Positions 52,944 through 64,000 of a stretch of 64,000 bases of DNA are shown piece by piece. The DNA is taken from contig VWZS01000873.1 of NCBI GenBank assembly GCA_013397075.1, positions 120,749-184,748 on the forward strand. The letters are read 5' to 3'. Source of the DNA: Rhabdornis inornatus. Taxonomy: Eukaryota; Chordata; Aves; Passeriformes; Rhabdornithidae. Made by a program: the position numbers and the translations under genes. The notes under the pieces were generated by a model, which was given only the letters and a program-made list of their open reading frames with translations, did not search any database and was not told where the DNA came from. Position 1 is the stretch's first letter. Each line of letters starts with the position of its first letter.

Positions 52944-54215
52944 GCGTTTCTGATTATTTCTTTTGCATTTCAGGACTTCTGATCCCTCTTGTGCCTCTGG
53001 ATTCATTGCTTCCCTGCCTCTGCACATGCCATGGGTAAATTAGCCTGAAAATGCATTAATTGTGCATGAACCCTTCCTGTGGCCCTCTCTCATCCCACTG
53101 CTCTCCTGCTGTGCAAGAGGCAGGGAGACATCCAGCTTTCAGTATCATTCCTAACTCATTTTTACATCCTTGTAAAGCTGCTGCAGGATAAAGAATCACA
53201 GCTCTGTTCTGCTGTATTAGCCCTTCGCAGGCAGCTCCTCCAAGCAGCATTCCATGCTATAGATATCATGGAAGAGGTGCCAAGAGGAAAACTGTTCCCT
53301 TTTTACAGATGGAAATAAAAGTCATGCTCAGCTGGGATGAGCTTCTCTCTCCTGCTCTGTTTTGTTGGGTTTTTTCCCCCCAAAATGTATGGTTTATTGT
53401 TTGAACTCTCTTCCAGACCTGAGCTCCTTTCCTGCTAATCCACCAAATAACATCCAGGAGTTCTGTGTGGCCAAAACTTTTCCAGATCTCATCCAGGCAA
53501 CTTCTCGAAGGGCTTTCCTGTTTGTTTTCAGAAATATCAAAAAATGGAGACAATAAAGAAAAGAACATATTAGCTATTTTTATCACTTAAGCCATTTCAG
53601 TCCAAACTGACTTTTTGGAGATGAAAACCCAGCAATCGAGATACAGATGGATAAGGAAGAAAAATTATCCCCCAGCAATTCTTTATGTATTGAGATGTCA
53701 ACAGGCTTATCATCCCTGCTGGGGATGAAGTGCCCTGAAATAAGAAGGGAAAAGGGTTCCTCCAAAGAGTCATGGAATTATGGCTGAGATGCTTCATCAA
53801 GATCACTGCACCTGCAGCAAATGCAGGTAGAGGGGTCTCAAAAAGCCATTTATTTCATATCCCAGAGACAGGATTAACCACACCACCCCTGTCCTTAGAA
53901 ATTTCCAGCGATAGAGATACCACAGCTTAAGAATGGAAATATTGTATTGCTTAATGGGTATCCCTGTTAAAATATCTTTTATTTTCTTTTTCTTGTGTTC
54001 ATCCTTCATCTTTCTCCCAGATATTTCTGTAGCAGAGTGAGGAAGAAATTATCTTTGAAGTCTGCCAGTGCCTGAAGTCTGTTCTTCCTTATTTACACCA
54101 CAGCAAGACCAGGTTTCTAGTTAGAAATGTCATTTGAGATTGATAAAATTGGTAAAATCCTCCATTGTGGATTAGATTTTTTCCTGTTTTCTTATAGGTG
54201 CTTTTATACATAAAC

Positions 54216-54256
<41 letters not shown>

Positions 54257-54713
54257 AGGGGACATATATTTATAGCAACATATATACACAAAGGTTTAAT
54301 TATTTATAATGGTGAAGACACCCAATTCTGTTCATTATAATGTCATTTTCAGGAGCTATTTTTTACATCAGCCATATGGAGCTGTGAGGGATGGCTGAGC
54401 TGGCTGCTTTGTTCACAGTTTACCATGGAAGGGCTGCAGATTCTGTATTTTACAGGAAAAAAAATTCCCTCTGGGGGGAGGCAGGGCAGAGCTGCTGGCT
54501 GGTGCCCTCCTGGATGCCCCTTGGGGAAAGACACAGAGGGGAGGAAAATCCATGGATGAAACATTGGGAAAAACCCCTGGGAAGAGCTCTGGGTGTGCTG
54601 GCAGGAGGGAGGAGGTTGGTGCAGATGTGACAGAAGGACGTTGGGTTTTCCAGGGCCTGGGATGGATTCTGGGGGCTGGTTGGAGCAGAAGCTGTGAAAC
54701 TGCAGGATGGTAA
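52944..54713. other. Unique AT-rich sequence left of the minisatellite
   Basis: No gene or transposon recognised. Ends with the A38 run and a GC-richer stretch (54360-54713). Confidence 0.45.
54217..54254. repeat. Homopolymer A38
   Basis: The longest homopolymer in the window. No retroposon body ends here on the left, so I treat it as a plain mononucleotide repeat. Confidence 0.96.
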
Positions 54714-55526
54714 GGCAGGGATGCAGGGATGCAGGGATGCAGGGATGCAGGGATGAAGGGATGAAGGGATACAGGGATGCAGGGATGAAGGGATGCAGGG
54801 ATGCAGGGATGAAGGGATGAAGGGATGAAGGGATGAAGGGATGAAGGGATGCAGGGATGAAGGGATGAAGGGATACAGGGATGCAGGGATGAAGGGATGC
54901 AGGGATGCAGGGATGAAGGGATGAAGGGATGAAGGGATGAAGGGATGAAGGGATGCAGGGATGAAGGGATGAAGGGATACAGGGATGCAGGGATGAAGGG
55001 ATGCAGGGATGCAGGGATGAAGGGATGAAGGGATGAAGGGATGAAGGGATGAAGGGATGCAGGGATGAAGGGATGAAGGGATACAGGGATGCAGGGATGA
55101 AGGGATGCAGGGATGCAGGGATGAAGGGATGAAGGGATGAAGGGATGAAGGGATGAAGGGATGCAGGGATGAAGGGATGAAGGGATACAGGGATGCAGGG
55201 ATGAAGGGATGCAGGGATGCAGGGATGAAGGGATGAAGGGATGAAGGGATGAAGGGATGAAGGGATGCAGGGATGAAGGGATGAAGGGATACAGGGATGC
55301 AGGGATGAAGGGATGCAGGGATGCAGGGATGAAGGGATGAAGGGATGAAGGGATGAAGGGATGAAGGGATGCAGGGATGAAGGGATGAAGGGATACAGGG
55401 ATGCAGGGATGAAGGGATGCAGGGATGCAGGGATGCAGGGATGAAGGGATGCAGGGATACAGGGATGAAGGGATGCAGGGATGAAGGGGTGCAGGGATGC
55501 AGGGATGCAGGGATGCAGGGATGCAG
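54714..55526. repeat. 8-bp minisatellite with 104-bp higher-order repeat
   Basis: An array of the octamer GGGATGMA (M = A or C, with an occasional 'gggataca'). The rare 'atac' variant falls at 54769, 54873, 54977, 55081, 55185, 55289 and 55393, exactly 104 bp (13 octamers) apart. The order of A- and C-type octamers between markers is the same each time. A last 'atac' at 55457 is 64 bp (8 octamers) on, and both array edges lack the 104-bp order. Because 8 is not a multiple of 3, all frames cycle with a 24-bp period. This produces stop-free minus-strand frames of 397 and 474 codons with Pro-, Ser-, His- and Ile-rich repeats. Confidence 0.98.
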
Positions 55527-55769
55527 TCTCAAGCTGTGCCAAGGGAGATATATGTTGGATATTAGGAAGGAGTTTTTCACAGGAAGAATAATAAAGTATT
55601 GGACTGCTTTGCCTGGGGAGGTGGTGGAGTCACCATCCCTGGATATGTTCAAAAAAAAGCCTGGATGTGGCACTCCACATGTGCCATGTTTTAGTTGAGA
55701 TGTTAGGGCATGGTTTGGACTTGATGATCTTGGAGGTCGCTTCCAACCTGTGATTCTGTGATTCTGTGA
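55527..55769 (+). mobile_element. CR1 LINE 3' end, about 243 bp, abutting the minisatellite
   Basis: Starts 'tctcaagctgtgccaaggga', then 'tggatattaggaaggagttt', 'gggaggtggtggagtcacca', 'tggtttggacttgatgatct' and the well-preserved tail 'tgattctgtgattctgtga'. It is the least diverged CR1 tail in the window. It begins at the exact base where the octamer array stops. Confidence 0.95.
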
Positions 55770-56430
55770 ATTAGCAGGACCTCCCTCAGCCCTCTGGATT
55801 TCCCCCAGTTCAAGAATTCCTCGCTGCTCTCTGGAAAATAACTGGTTTTCTGTGCCCCTCAACACCCTGAGCATTTATCAGGAGTCTCTCAGGAGCTGCT
55901 CCCCCTTGGAGCACCTGATAAATGCCACCAGTGTCCCCTCCCTGTGTCCCCCACAAATCACGGTGACACGAGCAAGGCTCTGCTCACCCTGGGGCTCGCC
56001 AGCTCGGGGATGAGGGATTTGGGAGATCATATGCAAGGAAAACCCTAATCCAGCATCTCCCAAATTACCAGGGGTGATGGATGGGCGTTTGTGAGAGCTG
56101 GGAGGGAAATGCTGCCTGTTGTGCCCTCTGAGCTCTTTGCTTCTCTCCTTCCTGACATGGCCAGTGCCAGGAAGAACACAAAAGGGACAATCCTTCGGCT
56201 TTGAAAAACGGAGCAGCATTTTTCAGGAATTTCATTTCAAGGAATGCTCCCAGGAAGTGTTTAGGGTGTGGGATTTGCAGCATCTCCTTTCCCTCTCAGC
56301 TGAACATATCAAGACCTCTGTTTATTTGTTGTGATGAAAAAGGGGTTTTTTGTCTTTCTTTTCAAACACAGCATTTCACATAAACCTAAAGATTCTGTAA
56401 CTGTATGGTTGAGTAAGATTTCAAGGTTAA
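55770..56430. other. Unique spacer between CR1 copies
   Basis: No gene recognised. A 113-codon minus frame (55878-56219) has no identifiable domain. Confidence 0.45.
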
Positions 56431-56805
56431 ATCACAGAATCAACAGAATAACCTGAGTTGGAAGGGACCCATAAGGATCAGAGTCCCTGCACAGACACCC
56501 CAAATCCTGCCCTGGGCATCCCTGGAAGGGTTTTCCAAACTCTCCTGGAGCTCTGGCAGCCTTGGGAATGTTCTCATTCTTTGGGGAGCCTAAGCAGTGC
56601 CCAGCATCCTCTGGGGGAAGAATCTTTCCCAAAAATCCAACCTAATCCTCGCCTGGCACAGCTCCAGCCATTCCCTGGGTGCTGTCCCTGTCTCAGAGCA
56701 GGGACCAGTGTTGGTCCCTCCTGTTCCCATCACGAGAAGCTGTAACTGCAATGAATGTCCCCTCCAGTCTCCTTTTCTCCAGCTGGACAGACCAAGTGCC
56801 CTCAG
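56431..56805 (-). mobile_element. CR1 LINE 3' region, about 375 bp
   Basis: An inverted CR1 of the 20.8/27.7-kb subfamily: 'cctgagttggaagggaccca', 'tccctgcacagacaccccaa', 'cctggaagggttttccaaac', 'cctggagctctggcagcctt', 'cttttctccagctggacaga'. It extends further upstream than its relatives. Confidence 0.93.
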
Positions 56806-58949
56806 AGCACACCATGGAGCTTTTTCCACTTCCCAAGGTTTTCCCGGGAGCAAAAATCACTCCCCAGCCAGCTCACTCTGCCCAACCCTTTCTGTTTTAA
56901 TGTGAAAAAAGTGATTCTGGCTGACCAGGCGAGATGGGACAAATCCCAGCAGGATCCTTACAAACCACAGACCTCAGTTCCAGGGTGAAGGTCTCTCCTT
57001 CCCAATTTCCTTGCCCTTGGCTCTTGGGGGGTTGCCCCATGGCTGGAGCTGATGCCCCGGGTGGGATAAACCAGGGCCAAGCTGTGCCTGGGGCTGTCAC
57101 ACCACACCTTCCTCTCAAAGCAGCCTTTGGGAACCTTAAACTGATTTTAACACTGTCTGTGCATCCTCTTTGAAGGAGAAAACGCCTCAGAGCATGTTTT
57201 ACACAGCGAGCAGAGCCGAGCACAGACACAGCTCCAGACGAAGGAAATGAGTGCTTTGTTTATGACAGATTTCTGTTTTTATTCCCAAGGTTCAGAAGTA
57301 AATTACTACAAAAACGCAGACAGAACCTGCAATGCTTGGCTCGGCATTATTCATCCAGCAATCTGGGAGCTGCAGATCAGTGTGTGAGAGACAGCAGCTA
57401 AAATATGGGGCTGCTCCAGCCTCTTCTGCACCGGTGTAAATCAAGAGTAACTCTCAGCAAAACCAATGGAGCGTAAAATTGGTGTAAGTGAGAATCAGTA
57501 CTATCTCCTGTACCTATACGTCAGGGAAACTATTTGTTTAAAGTGTTTATAGACCCTGCTAGCATAAATAGCTTATTTTCTTACACATTAAAAAGATCAA
57601 AGGTAGCCAGAGTAATTTTCTAGCTGGAGTAAAACAAACATGTATATTTATTGCTGCATAACTTGCAGGAGTCACACTCGTGTTGAGTCTGAAGCCAAAA
57701 ATAGTGATTGATTTTTTTATTCCCTGGGTTTAATAAAAGGCATCACGGCGCTCTATGAAAACACGCATTCATTTGATTTGATTGGCACCTTCAATTTTGG
57801 ATGTATATCCCAACTAATGGAATGAATATTGCAATGCACGAATCAATTATATTTGTTCAGTTGTCAGGTTTGCAGAGTGAGAACTGTTTAAATTATATAT
57901 CATCCAGCTGTCTATACATTAGGTTTTCTTTACAGACAATACTATCATCAATACATTTGTTTTAATGAGGAGCTTATCAGCATCCCCAGCTCATCTCTCA
58001 TCCTCTGCTATTTAGGGAAGCAATGGAGTTTTAGCCTCAAAATAAAACATTCCTCACTTCAACACCAGCAGAGTACAGCTGATGAAGAAAGATTTGCTGC
58101 TGCAATTAACATCACTTATCATTACTGAAATCACTGGTTTGCAGCCCTTACTATTTATAATATTTTCACAGAGTATTTCACCCTGGATTTTAGGCAATAT
58201 TCTCAAAATACTCAAGTCTTAATGCTGGGTAATCTCTAAAATTATTTCAGGATAGACTTAAAGCACCCAAGCAAATGTTTTGAGATTGTAACTCAGCAAA
58301 GGAATGGCCCTTTGAGGAATCAGGACTAGGAACAATATTGCAAACTTCTATTTGCTATAATTTTCCCCTTTCTTGACCTTTCCTATAATTTAGTAATCTG
58401 ATATTTATTAAGTTTTTAGAAATTATTATCTGGGGAAGCAGGAATTGGCTGCAAAACTCATTAGACAAACAAAGAATCAATGTTTCCTTATAAAAGGGGA
58501 AGGGATACATCAAGTGGGATTTTGAAGGAGCAGTACTCAATATTTTTATTAATTATCTAAATGGTTGAATATAAAACTTCCAAGTTTGTGAATTTGGAAG
58601 AACTGGGAGTACTTTGAAGGATAAAAATTGAATTTCAGATTACCTAGATTTCACACTTGCTAGTGCAGACTTAATATTCTGAAATTGTTTTATGGCCTGT
58701 ATGTATTTAATACTTTTTTTTTATTTTTTTTTTTTTATTTTTATTACAGAAGCCATTTGTATTATGCAAACATAAAAAATGGCAAAACCATTACGAATCA
58801 GCCCAATAGGTTTTTTCTAGAAATTGGGTAAGTTCTCAGTTGTGTAATTAGAGTTACTTCACATTTGTAGAGGATTTAAGAACTGAATTTGGTAGAAAAA
58901 GGGGGAATTTTTGTTTGTCTGACCAGTAAGTTTGGAAAGAGTTTGAAAA
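56806..58949. other. Repeat-poor sequence; strongest conserved non-coding candidate
   Basis: From about 57240 to 58250 the sequence is AT-rich, free of recognisable transposons and rich in homeodomain-like words. It includes a PBX/HOX-type TGATTGAT at 57705-57712 and TGATTTGATTGG at 57774-57785. That pattern is common in deeply conserved vertebrate enhancers, but conservation cannot be seen from one genome. A T-rich tract lies at 58713-58744. No exon-like frame was found. Confidence 0.4.
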
Positions 58950-59000
58950 ATCTGCTGGAAGTTGGAACTGGATTGTCTTTCAGGTCCCTTCCACCTTCAC
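58950..59000 (+). mobile_element. Possible short CR1 3' end
   Basis: 'tggaactggattgtctttca' followed by 'ggtcccttccacc' resembles the last CR1 block. The octamer tail is missing. Confidence 0.5.
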
Positions 59001-59328
59001 CACATAGCACTTAAAATTTACAGATCACAGAACACTTGTTGCTCCTAAAAGATCAGGAAACAAGAAAGGAAATTAATATTCTCTTAGTGCTCAGGCTGGA
59101 GCTGTGTGCACTTTTTCAGTCCCTGTCACCATCCCTCTGTCCCTAAATCCATCCTGAGCAATCATTCGAGGTTCTAACAGTGGGGCTGGGATAATTCCTA
59201 GAGATAGATAATGGGAAATTCCTAATTATAGATAGATAATAGATAATTCCTAGAGTATAAACTTTCCTGCTTCTGGCTGCTCACTGGGCTCTAATTCCCA
59301 GCAGAAAGGAGGGATATTCCCATGGCAG

Positions 59329-59365
59329 CATGGAATATCTCCATGGAATCTCTCCATGGAATATC
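59329..59365. repeat. 13-bp tandem repeat, about 3 copies
   Basis: Units beginning 'catggaat' start at 59329, 59342 and 59355. Confidence 0.85.
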
Positions 59366-62300
59366 ATATGACAGGAGCATTCTCCTGGCAGCTGGAGACC
59401 CTGGCAGTGCATTTTCCCAGGTTCTGTTTGGGTCTCTGCCCCAGAGAGGACAGGACATGGGGGAGATCATCCACTGGGCAATCCCTGTGCTCTGAACTGG
59501 ACCCAGAGGTGTTTTCCCAGCTGGAGAAGGGCTGCACTGTGAGCTCAGGAATGCCCTGGCAGGATGCAGGATGCTCACAGGGAAGGGCACAGGATGGGCA
59601 CCGGCCCTGCCTGCCTGGCACTGCTGGGTTCATTCAGCACCTCGTGAGCACAGCATCAAATGGGCCCTGTGCTCTCCGTTCCCTGAGCATCAGCAATTTC
59701 CCAGGGAGCTCAGGGCAGGAGTGTCCGTGCTGCTGTGCCACCAGGCACTCGTTTTAACTCTGCTGGAAGTCTGAGGAAATGTTCTTTTGCGAGGCACGGG
59801 CTGGTGTCTGAACTCAGCCTGCTCCGTGGCCAGGAATGTTAATTCACACACGAGAGGGACTTGTGTGACTGAGTCAAAGCCTTTCCTAAACCTGCAGCTG
59901 CCCAGGAGAACTGAAGTGATGTTTGTGGAGGAGAAAATATGCAGGAATTATGCTGGAAATGCCTTCTTTTGTAACACTGACACTTTTTCACATTGGGAAC
60001 TCAAAAATGGATGAGGAACATTCATCTGTCGTGAGGCTGAGGGGTTTTTTTCAGTCGTGTGATGTTCTTGACAGTATTCTCAGGGTACTAATTTGTTGCT
60101 TTTAATGATAATTCTCTGTCCACGTGAGAACAGGCACAGATCACACCCAGACACACACACACACACTGCACTCCCCTGCATCAAATATTTATGCATCATT
60201 ATTGGCATTAGGGATATCTGAAACCCAAATTTGTAGGAGGCAATTTTGTAGAAAATGAAATTATGGAATATTTATTCACCCAGTAAGCTGCCCTGAGCCT
60301 GTGTCTCCTGCAGAATTAGGGAGTTATTTATTTATGAGCTGCTCTCCTGCTCTCTCCCTCAAAGAGAGCCCAGGTTGAACAGGATGTTTGTTTACAAATT
60401 GGCCAGAGAGAGCATTGTTCTCGGCTTGATTTGCAACGACTAATGAGCAACATAATTTTTGATCATAGCTTTTCCAGCCCGCCACGCTGACAGGCACGTC
60501 CTGCCTGTGCTCCACTCCTCGTGGCACAACACAGGCAGGCTGGGGATGCTAACAAGGGAACAAAAAGCAGTGGGAGAATGATCAATGTGCCAGGAGAGAA
60601 AAGGACTTTTCCAGAGAGAGAGCAACGGGAGCGTTTTTCATGCCAGGCTTTTCAAGGATGTGTTTTTAGTGTGTGTGTGCAAATGTGGATCCTCGGGTCG
60701 GGCTGAGGAAGGAAATCAGTTTGTCTGTGCTAATGAATCAGAGCCTGGCAGTCACCAGGGGTAAATAGAGCATGAGATCTCAGCGTGGGGAGTTCTGCAG
60801 GACGGCTCTGGAGACGCCCCTGCCTCTACAGCAGGCGAGGCTGGAAGCAAATTGACTTTGACAAAGCTTTTAAGATTCCTCTCCCCGTGGCCTGGTAGCT
60901 CGACACGACAGATGCTCCTTGGTTCTGCCACCTTCTGCACACAGAGCCTGGCCATGACCCCTTCTCCTGCATCCCAGGGGATCCCAGGAGCATCCCTGCC
61001 CAAGGCTGGCACTGACTTCACTGCATTCCCAACCCAGCCACCTCAAGGAGCTTTGCAGCCTCCCGGGATTTGGAAAGAGCAAAACTGACTTCAGCTCCCA
61101 AGCCCAAAAAAATGGAGTTTTGAAGGTGAAAAATGGGCAGGGCAGAACAAGGGTGTCAAAACATATCCTCAGCAGGCCCGAGTGCCATGCTTGTCCCCTG
61201 CCTGTGTGTGTCCTCCGTGTCCCCTGCCTGGCTGTGCATGCTCAGAAGTCCCCTTGTGTGACCCCCAAAGCATTTTTATCCCCCTAATAACAACATCCAG
61301 ATATATACACACCATTATTCCGTGATAAACCCGTGTTTGAGTGATCCTTGAGGTGGTTTGTCTAACACCCAGATAACAAAGCTCTTCCAAACGAGCTGTT
61401 TTGGCTTGAAAGTGCTTTTTATCCACTTTATCCTAGTAACAAAGAGCCTCTTTAAAGTGGAGATGACTCTGATAGCACCGGAGATATTAACACATGTTGT
61501 TGCCACAACCCCTTTAACACTTCCAGGAATTTAATTTTAATTAATTACTTTGTAGTGAGAAGAGAGAAAGTGAGAAACAGATCACCTGCTTTTCTGGGGA
61601 AGAAAAGCAAAGTTCGAGACTTCTCGAAAGACTTAGTGAAAGGGAAAACAAGACTGCTACATTTTCTGCTTCTGATTTAAGGCTGGAAGATGCTTTGCAT
61701 CACATTATCAGCTCATTTTTGCATTTTAATCTCCCTAAATCCCAGCGGCATGTGCCAAGTGCTACCAGGAACTTGCTCCTCTGCTGCCACTTCTCTGACC
61801 ATGGATTACAGGAAAGACTCCCTGTTATGGCAGCAAAGCAGGAATATGGAATAATGGCATGGGATTTAGCCAGGAGCCCTCATAAGACAAAATTAAAGGT
61901 GTACCAGCTCAAAACATGGGGTTTAGAGGGACTGGGTGTCCTCGTTTTGGAAGTGCTTGGGCAGCTTTAATAGAGGAGGACTGTAATGGTTTTTGACACG
62001 TGTTAATGGTGTGTGTCACCTCCTTTATCTTTTCATAAGGACATGGCTAATTTCTGATGGCATGTGTCACATTGCATATGTTGGTGAAATATAGGTCACA
62101 AGCTAAAAATATGCACAATATTAACAAAATCTCTGTGATAACAATTGCATTTATGTCCCTTATCGCAGCAGCCACGACTGATCACAGATCTGACTCTGGG
62201 AAAATGTCTTTTCAAGCTGTGTCTTAGAAGATGGTGGTGAAAAGCGAGGCTTTGGCAGAGCTGCTGCTGAGGAGAAGGAGGGATTCTGTCTCTCTGGAGA

Positions 62301-62397
62301 CATTCCTAGAGATGGTGCCTCCTCCCGTGGAAGAAAGCTGGGAAATGCTGATCTGTTCATGTGGCAGCCACTGATGGATGTGGTTTGGCAAAGGCTG

Positions 62398-62452
62398 GGA
62401 ACAGCTCCTGGGGGAAGGGTGATGGAACAGCTCCTGGGGGAAGGGTGATGGC
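62398..62452. repeat. 26-bp direct repeat, 2 copies
   Basis: The unit 'acagctcctgggggaagggt' plus 'gatgga' occurs twice with a period of 26 bp, diverging only at the last base. Confidence 0.93.
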
Positions 62453-64000
62453 ACAGCCCTGTTTGAGGCTATCCTTGGGAAAGGCTGCTGGGCATTACCC
62501 TGCCCTGCTGGCACCCCCAGGGCTCACTGACAGCACTGCTGCTCTCCAGGGAGGAGCACCAGGGATCAGGACCCACTCTGCAGGTCCTACAGCTCTGTGA
62601 CACGGAGCCAGAGCTGCTGGAGAGGCAGCAGGTGACCGTCCCTGGGCTTGTTGGCCCCTTACCAATTAATTTTTGCTCTCCTGACAGTGGCCAAGTACCA
62701 TCAAGTGAGGCTTACAGTGCCCAGTCCAACATTCCAATTTCAACATCCCAGTTTCATGCTTTGCCTCAACAGCCCAATCTGACAGCACAGCTTGATCTTG
62801 AGGTTTTTTCCTTTGAAAAAACAAAATGACAGAAGCAATAAATGAATCTTAAATAGTCATCAGACAGAAGTAAATTAAGTTATGGGCAGGATGATGGCCA
62901 CATATCTTTTAATAAGACAATATCTTATATTCTCCTTAGAGAAAGCTCATGTTTACATTTCTTTTGCCAGCTAGAAAACAAGGTTGTGATGCTTTTCCAG
63001 CATTTGAATGCTATTCTGGTCTTCCACAACTGCTTTTATAGTAATCAAATAAACTTCTCCAGTAGCTGCCAGGTCAAGCTGTGGCACTGGTGTGAGCTGA
63101 GTGATGCTGTCAGTGTGTGTGGGATGGAAATGGGAGCACAGCTTGTTTTTCCTGGCTAAAGAGAATTAGAAACCCTAATGGACTCACGAGTGTTACCGAG
63201 AAATGAATATGAAAAATAGATAAAGTCAGCTCTGAGAGCCAGGTGATTGAGATCTAGAGATGGAGAGAGACAGAATATGTGCATGTCCAGCACAGCCAAG
63301 CCTTGAGTGAAGGAAATATGAGAAGAGATTGGATGCAAAACCATTTCATCCCAGTCAGAGCCCATCTAATCCCACTTTAATTTGATAACCAACAACTGGA
63401 AATGAAATGGGGGCCTTGCAAACAGCTGAGCTTTCAAAGGGCTTCTACAATTTCCCCTTGATTCCATCAGAAATGAGGCATCAGGGAAGAAAAGAAAGTT
63501 CATCTCAGCCAAGACACTTCCTGAACTTGGTTATTTTACTCCAAAAGAATTTTTAAGTCAAAAATCAATTAAATTACAGCCTTCCTCATGTCTGACCTGC
63601 TTCTGCCTGTGCCTGCACCACCTCAGCTCTGGCCAACAGCTCCTGGTTTGCTCCTGCTGATCATTTTCCTGGGTATTCCAGGGATTATGCTTTGCTCTCC
63701 CACCCACCAGAGATGCTCCAGCATTCCCTCCCAGCTCCCTCCCCCTCTGGCTATTTTTCCACGGGTGTTTCCCAGCCTTTGAGAGGGGAATTTGCTGGCC
63801 AAGGATTGCTGCACCAAAGGCAATTGGAATCTGCAGCGTTTGCATGAAATGGACTCACTCCATAATCCTACCTAAAATGAAGATGTCACTAAGAGCAGCC
63901 CATGAGGATGCTGAGCCACAGGAAGCATGAAAATAGATAATTCCAAATCCAACCAAGCTTGAAGGAGGGGTGTTCTCCACCTTCCATGAAGTTCAGAAAA

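Larger units (their letters stand above)
59001..64000. other. Unique sequence, no gene seen
   Basis: No transposon recognised in 5 kb. Small repeats are (GATA)-like words at 59197-59256, a 13-bp 'catggaat' repeat at 59329-59365, (CA)n at 60149-60166 and a 2 x 26-bp direct repeat at 62398-62452. AT-rich parts at 61370-61550 and 61980-62170 include a CACGTG E-box at 61997-62002. Frames of 60-133 codons have no identifiable domains. Confidence 0.4.

Noticed and set aside
54714..55526. CRISPR-like array
   Set aside because: Units are contiguous octamers without unique spacers, in a vertebrate genome context.

Overview
This window looks like nuclear DNA from a bird, most likely a songbird or close relative. 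The evidence is about 28 fragments of CR1 LINE 3' ends on both strands, many with the avian CR1 tail built on ATTCTATG/ATTCTGTG, plus two kinds of avian-type retroviral LTR. No prokaryotic gene organisation is present. I found no open reading frame, exon, tRNA or rRNA that I can defend as functional. The long open frames come from tandem repeats (stop-free in several or all frames) or from CR1 and LTR sequence. The window is best read as intergenic or deep intronic DNA.

Layout. 1-10.8 kb: AT-rich unique sequence with a few CR1 fragments. 10.83-11.49 kb: an uninterrupted (AGAAGG)110 hexamer array. 11.5-12.6 kb: AT-rich, repeat-poor sequence rich in TAATTA-type motifs. 12.6-15.2 kb: old CR1 pieces, including a possible degraded reverse-transcriptase segment. 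15.65-18.58 kb: a 1.47-kb segment (a LTR of about 400-585 bp plus its right flank) present twice in tandem, separated by one N at 17112. This is probably an unmerged contig overlap. 18.6-26.4 kb: unique sequence with CR1. 26.44-26.98 kb: a second, unrelated LTR on the minus strand. 27.4-29.9 kb: a cluster holding a T/TTTG-rich tract, three minus-strand CR1 copies and a 4 x 40-bp tandem repeat. 30-39 kb: mostly unique sequence with short CR1 ends. 39.23-39.53 kb: a TGCTCCATCCC minisatellite. 39.5-47.5 kb: repeat-poor. 47.5-53 kb: CR1 copies. 54.22 kb: an A38 run. 54.71-55.53 kb: an 8-bp minisatellite organised into a perfect 104-bp (13-mer) higher-order repeat, ending exactly where a CR1 copy begins. 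56.8-64 kb: mostly repeat-poor sequence, with a stretch at about 57.2-58.2 kb that looks like conserved non-coding DNA.

There is no pathway or operon to describe. The noteworthy content is repeat biology: the suspected false duplication, the higher-order minisatellite, a core motif shared by two minisatellites 15 kb apart, the very long perfect hexamer, and several AT-rich, homeodomain-motif-rich intervals that could be regulatory. Repeat names rest on recognition of consensus features by eye, without any database comparison.
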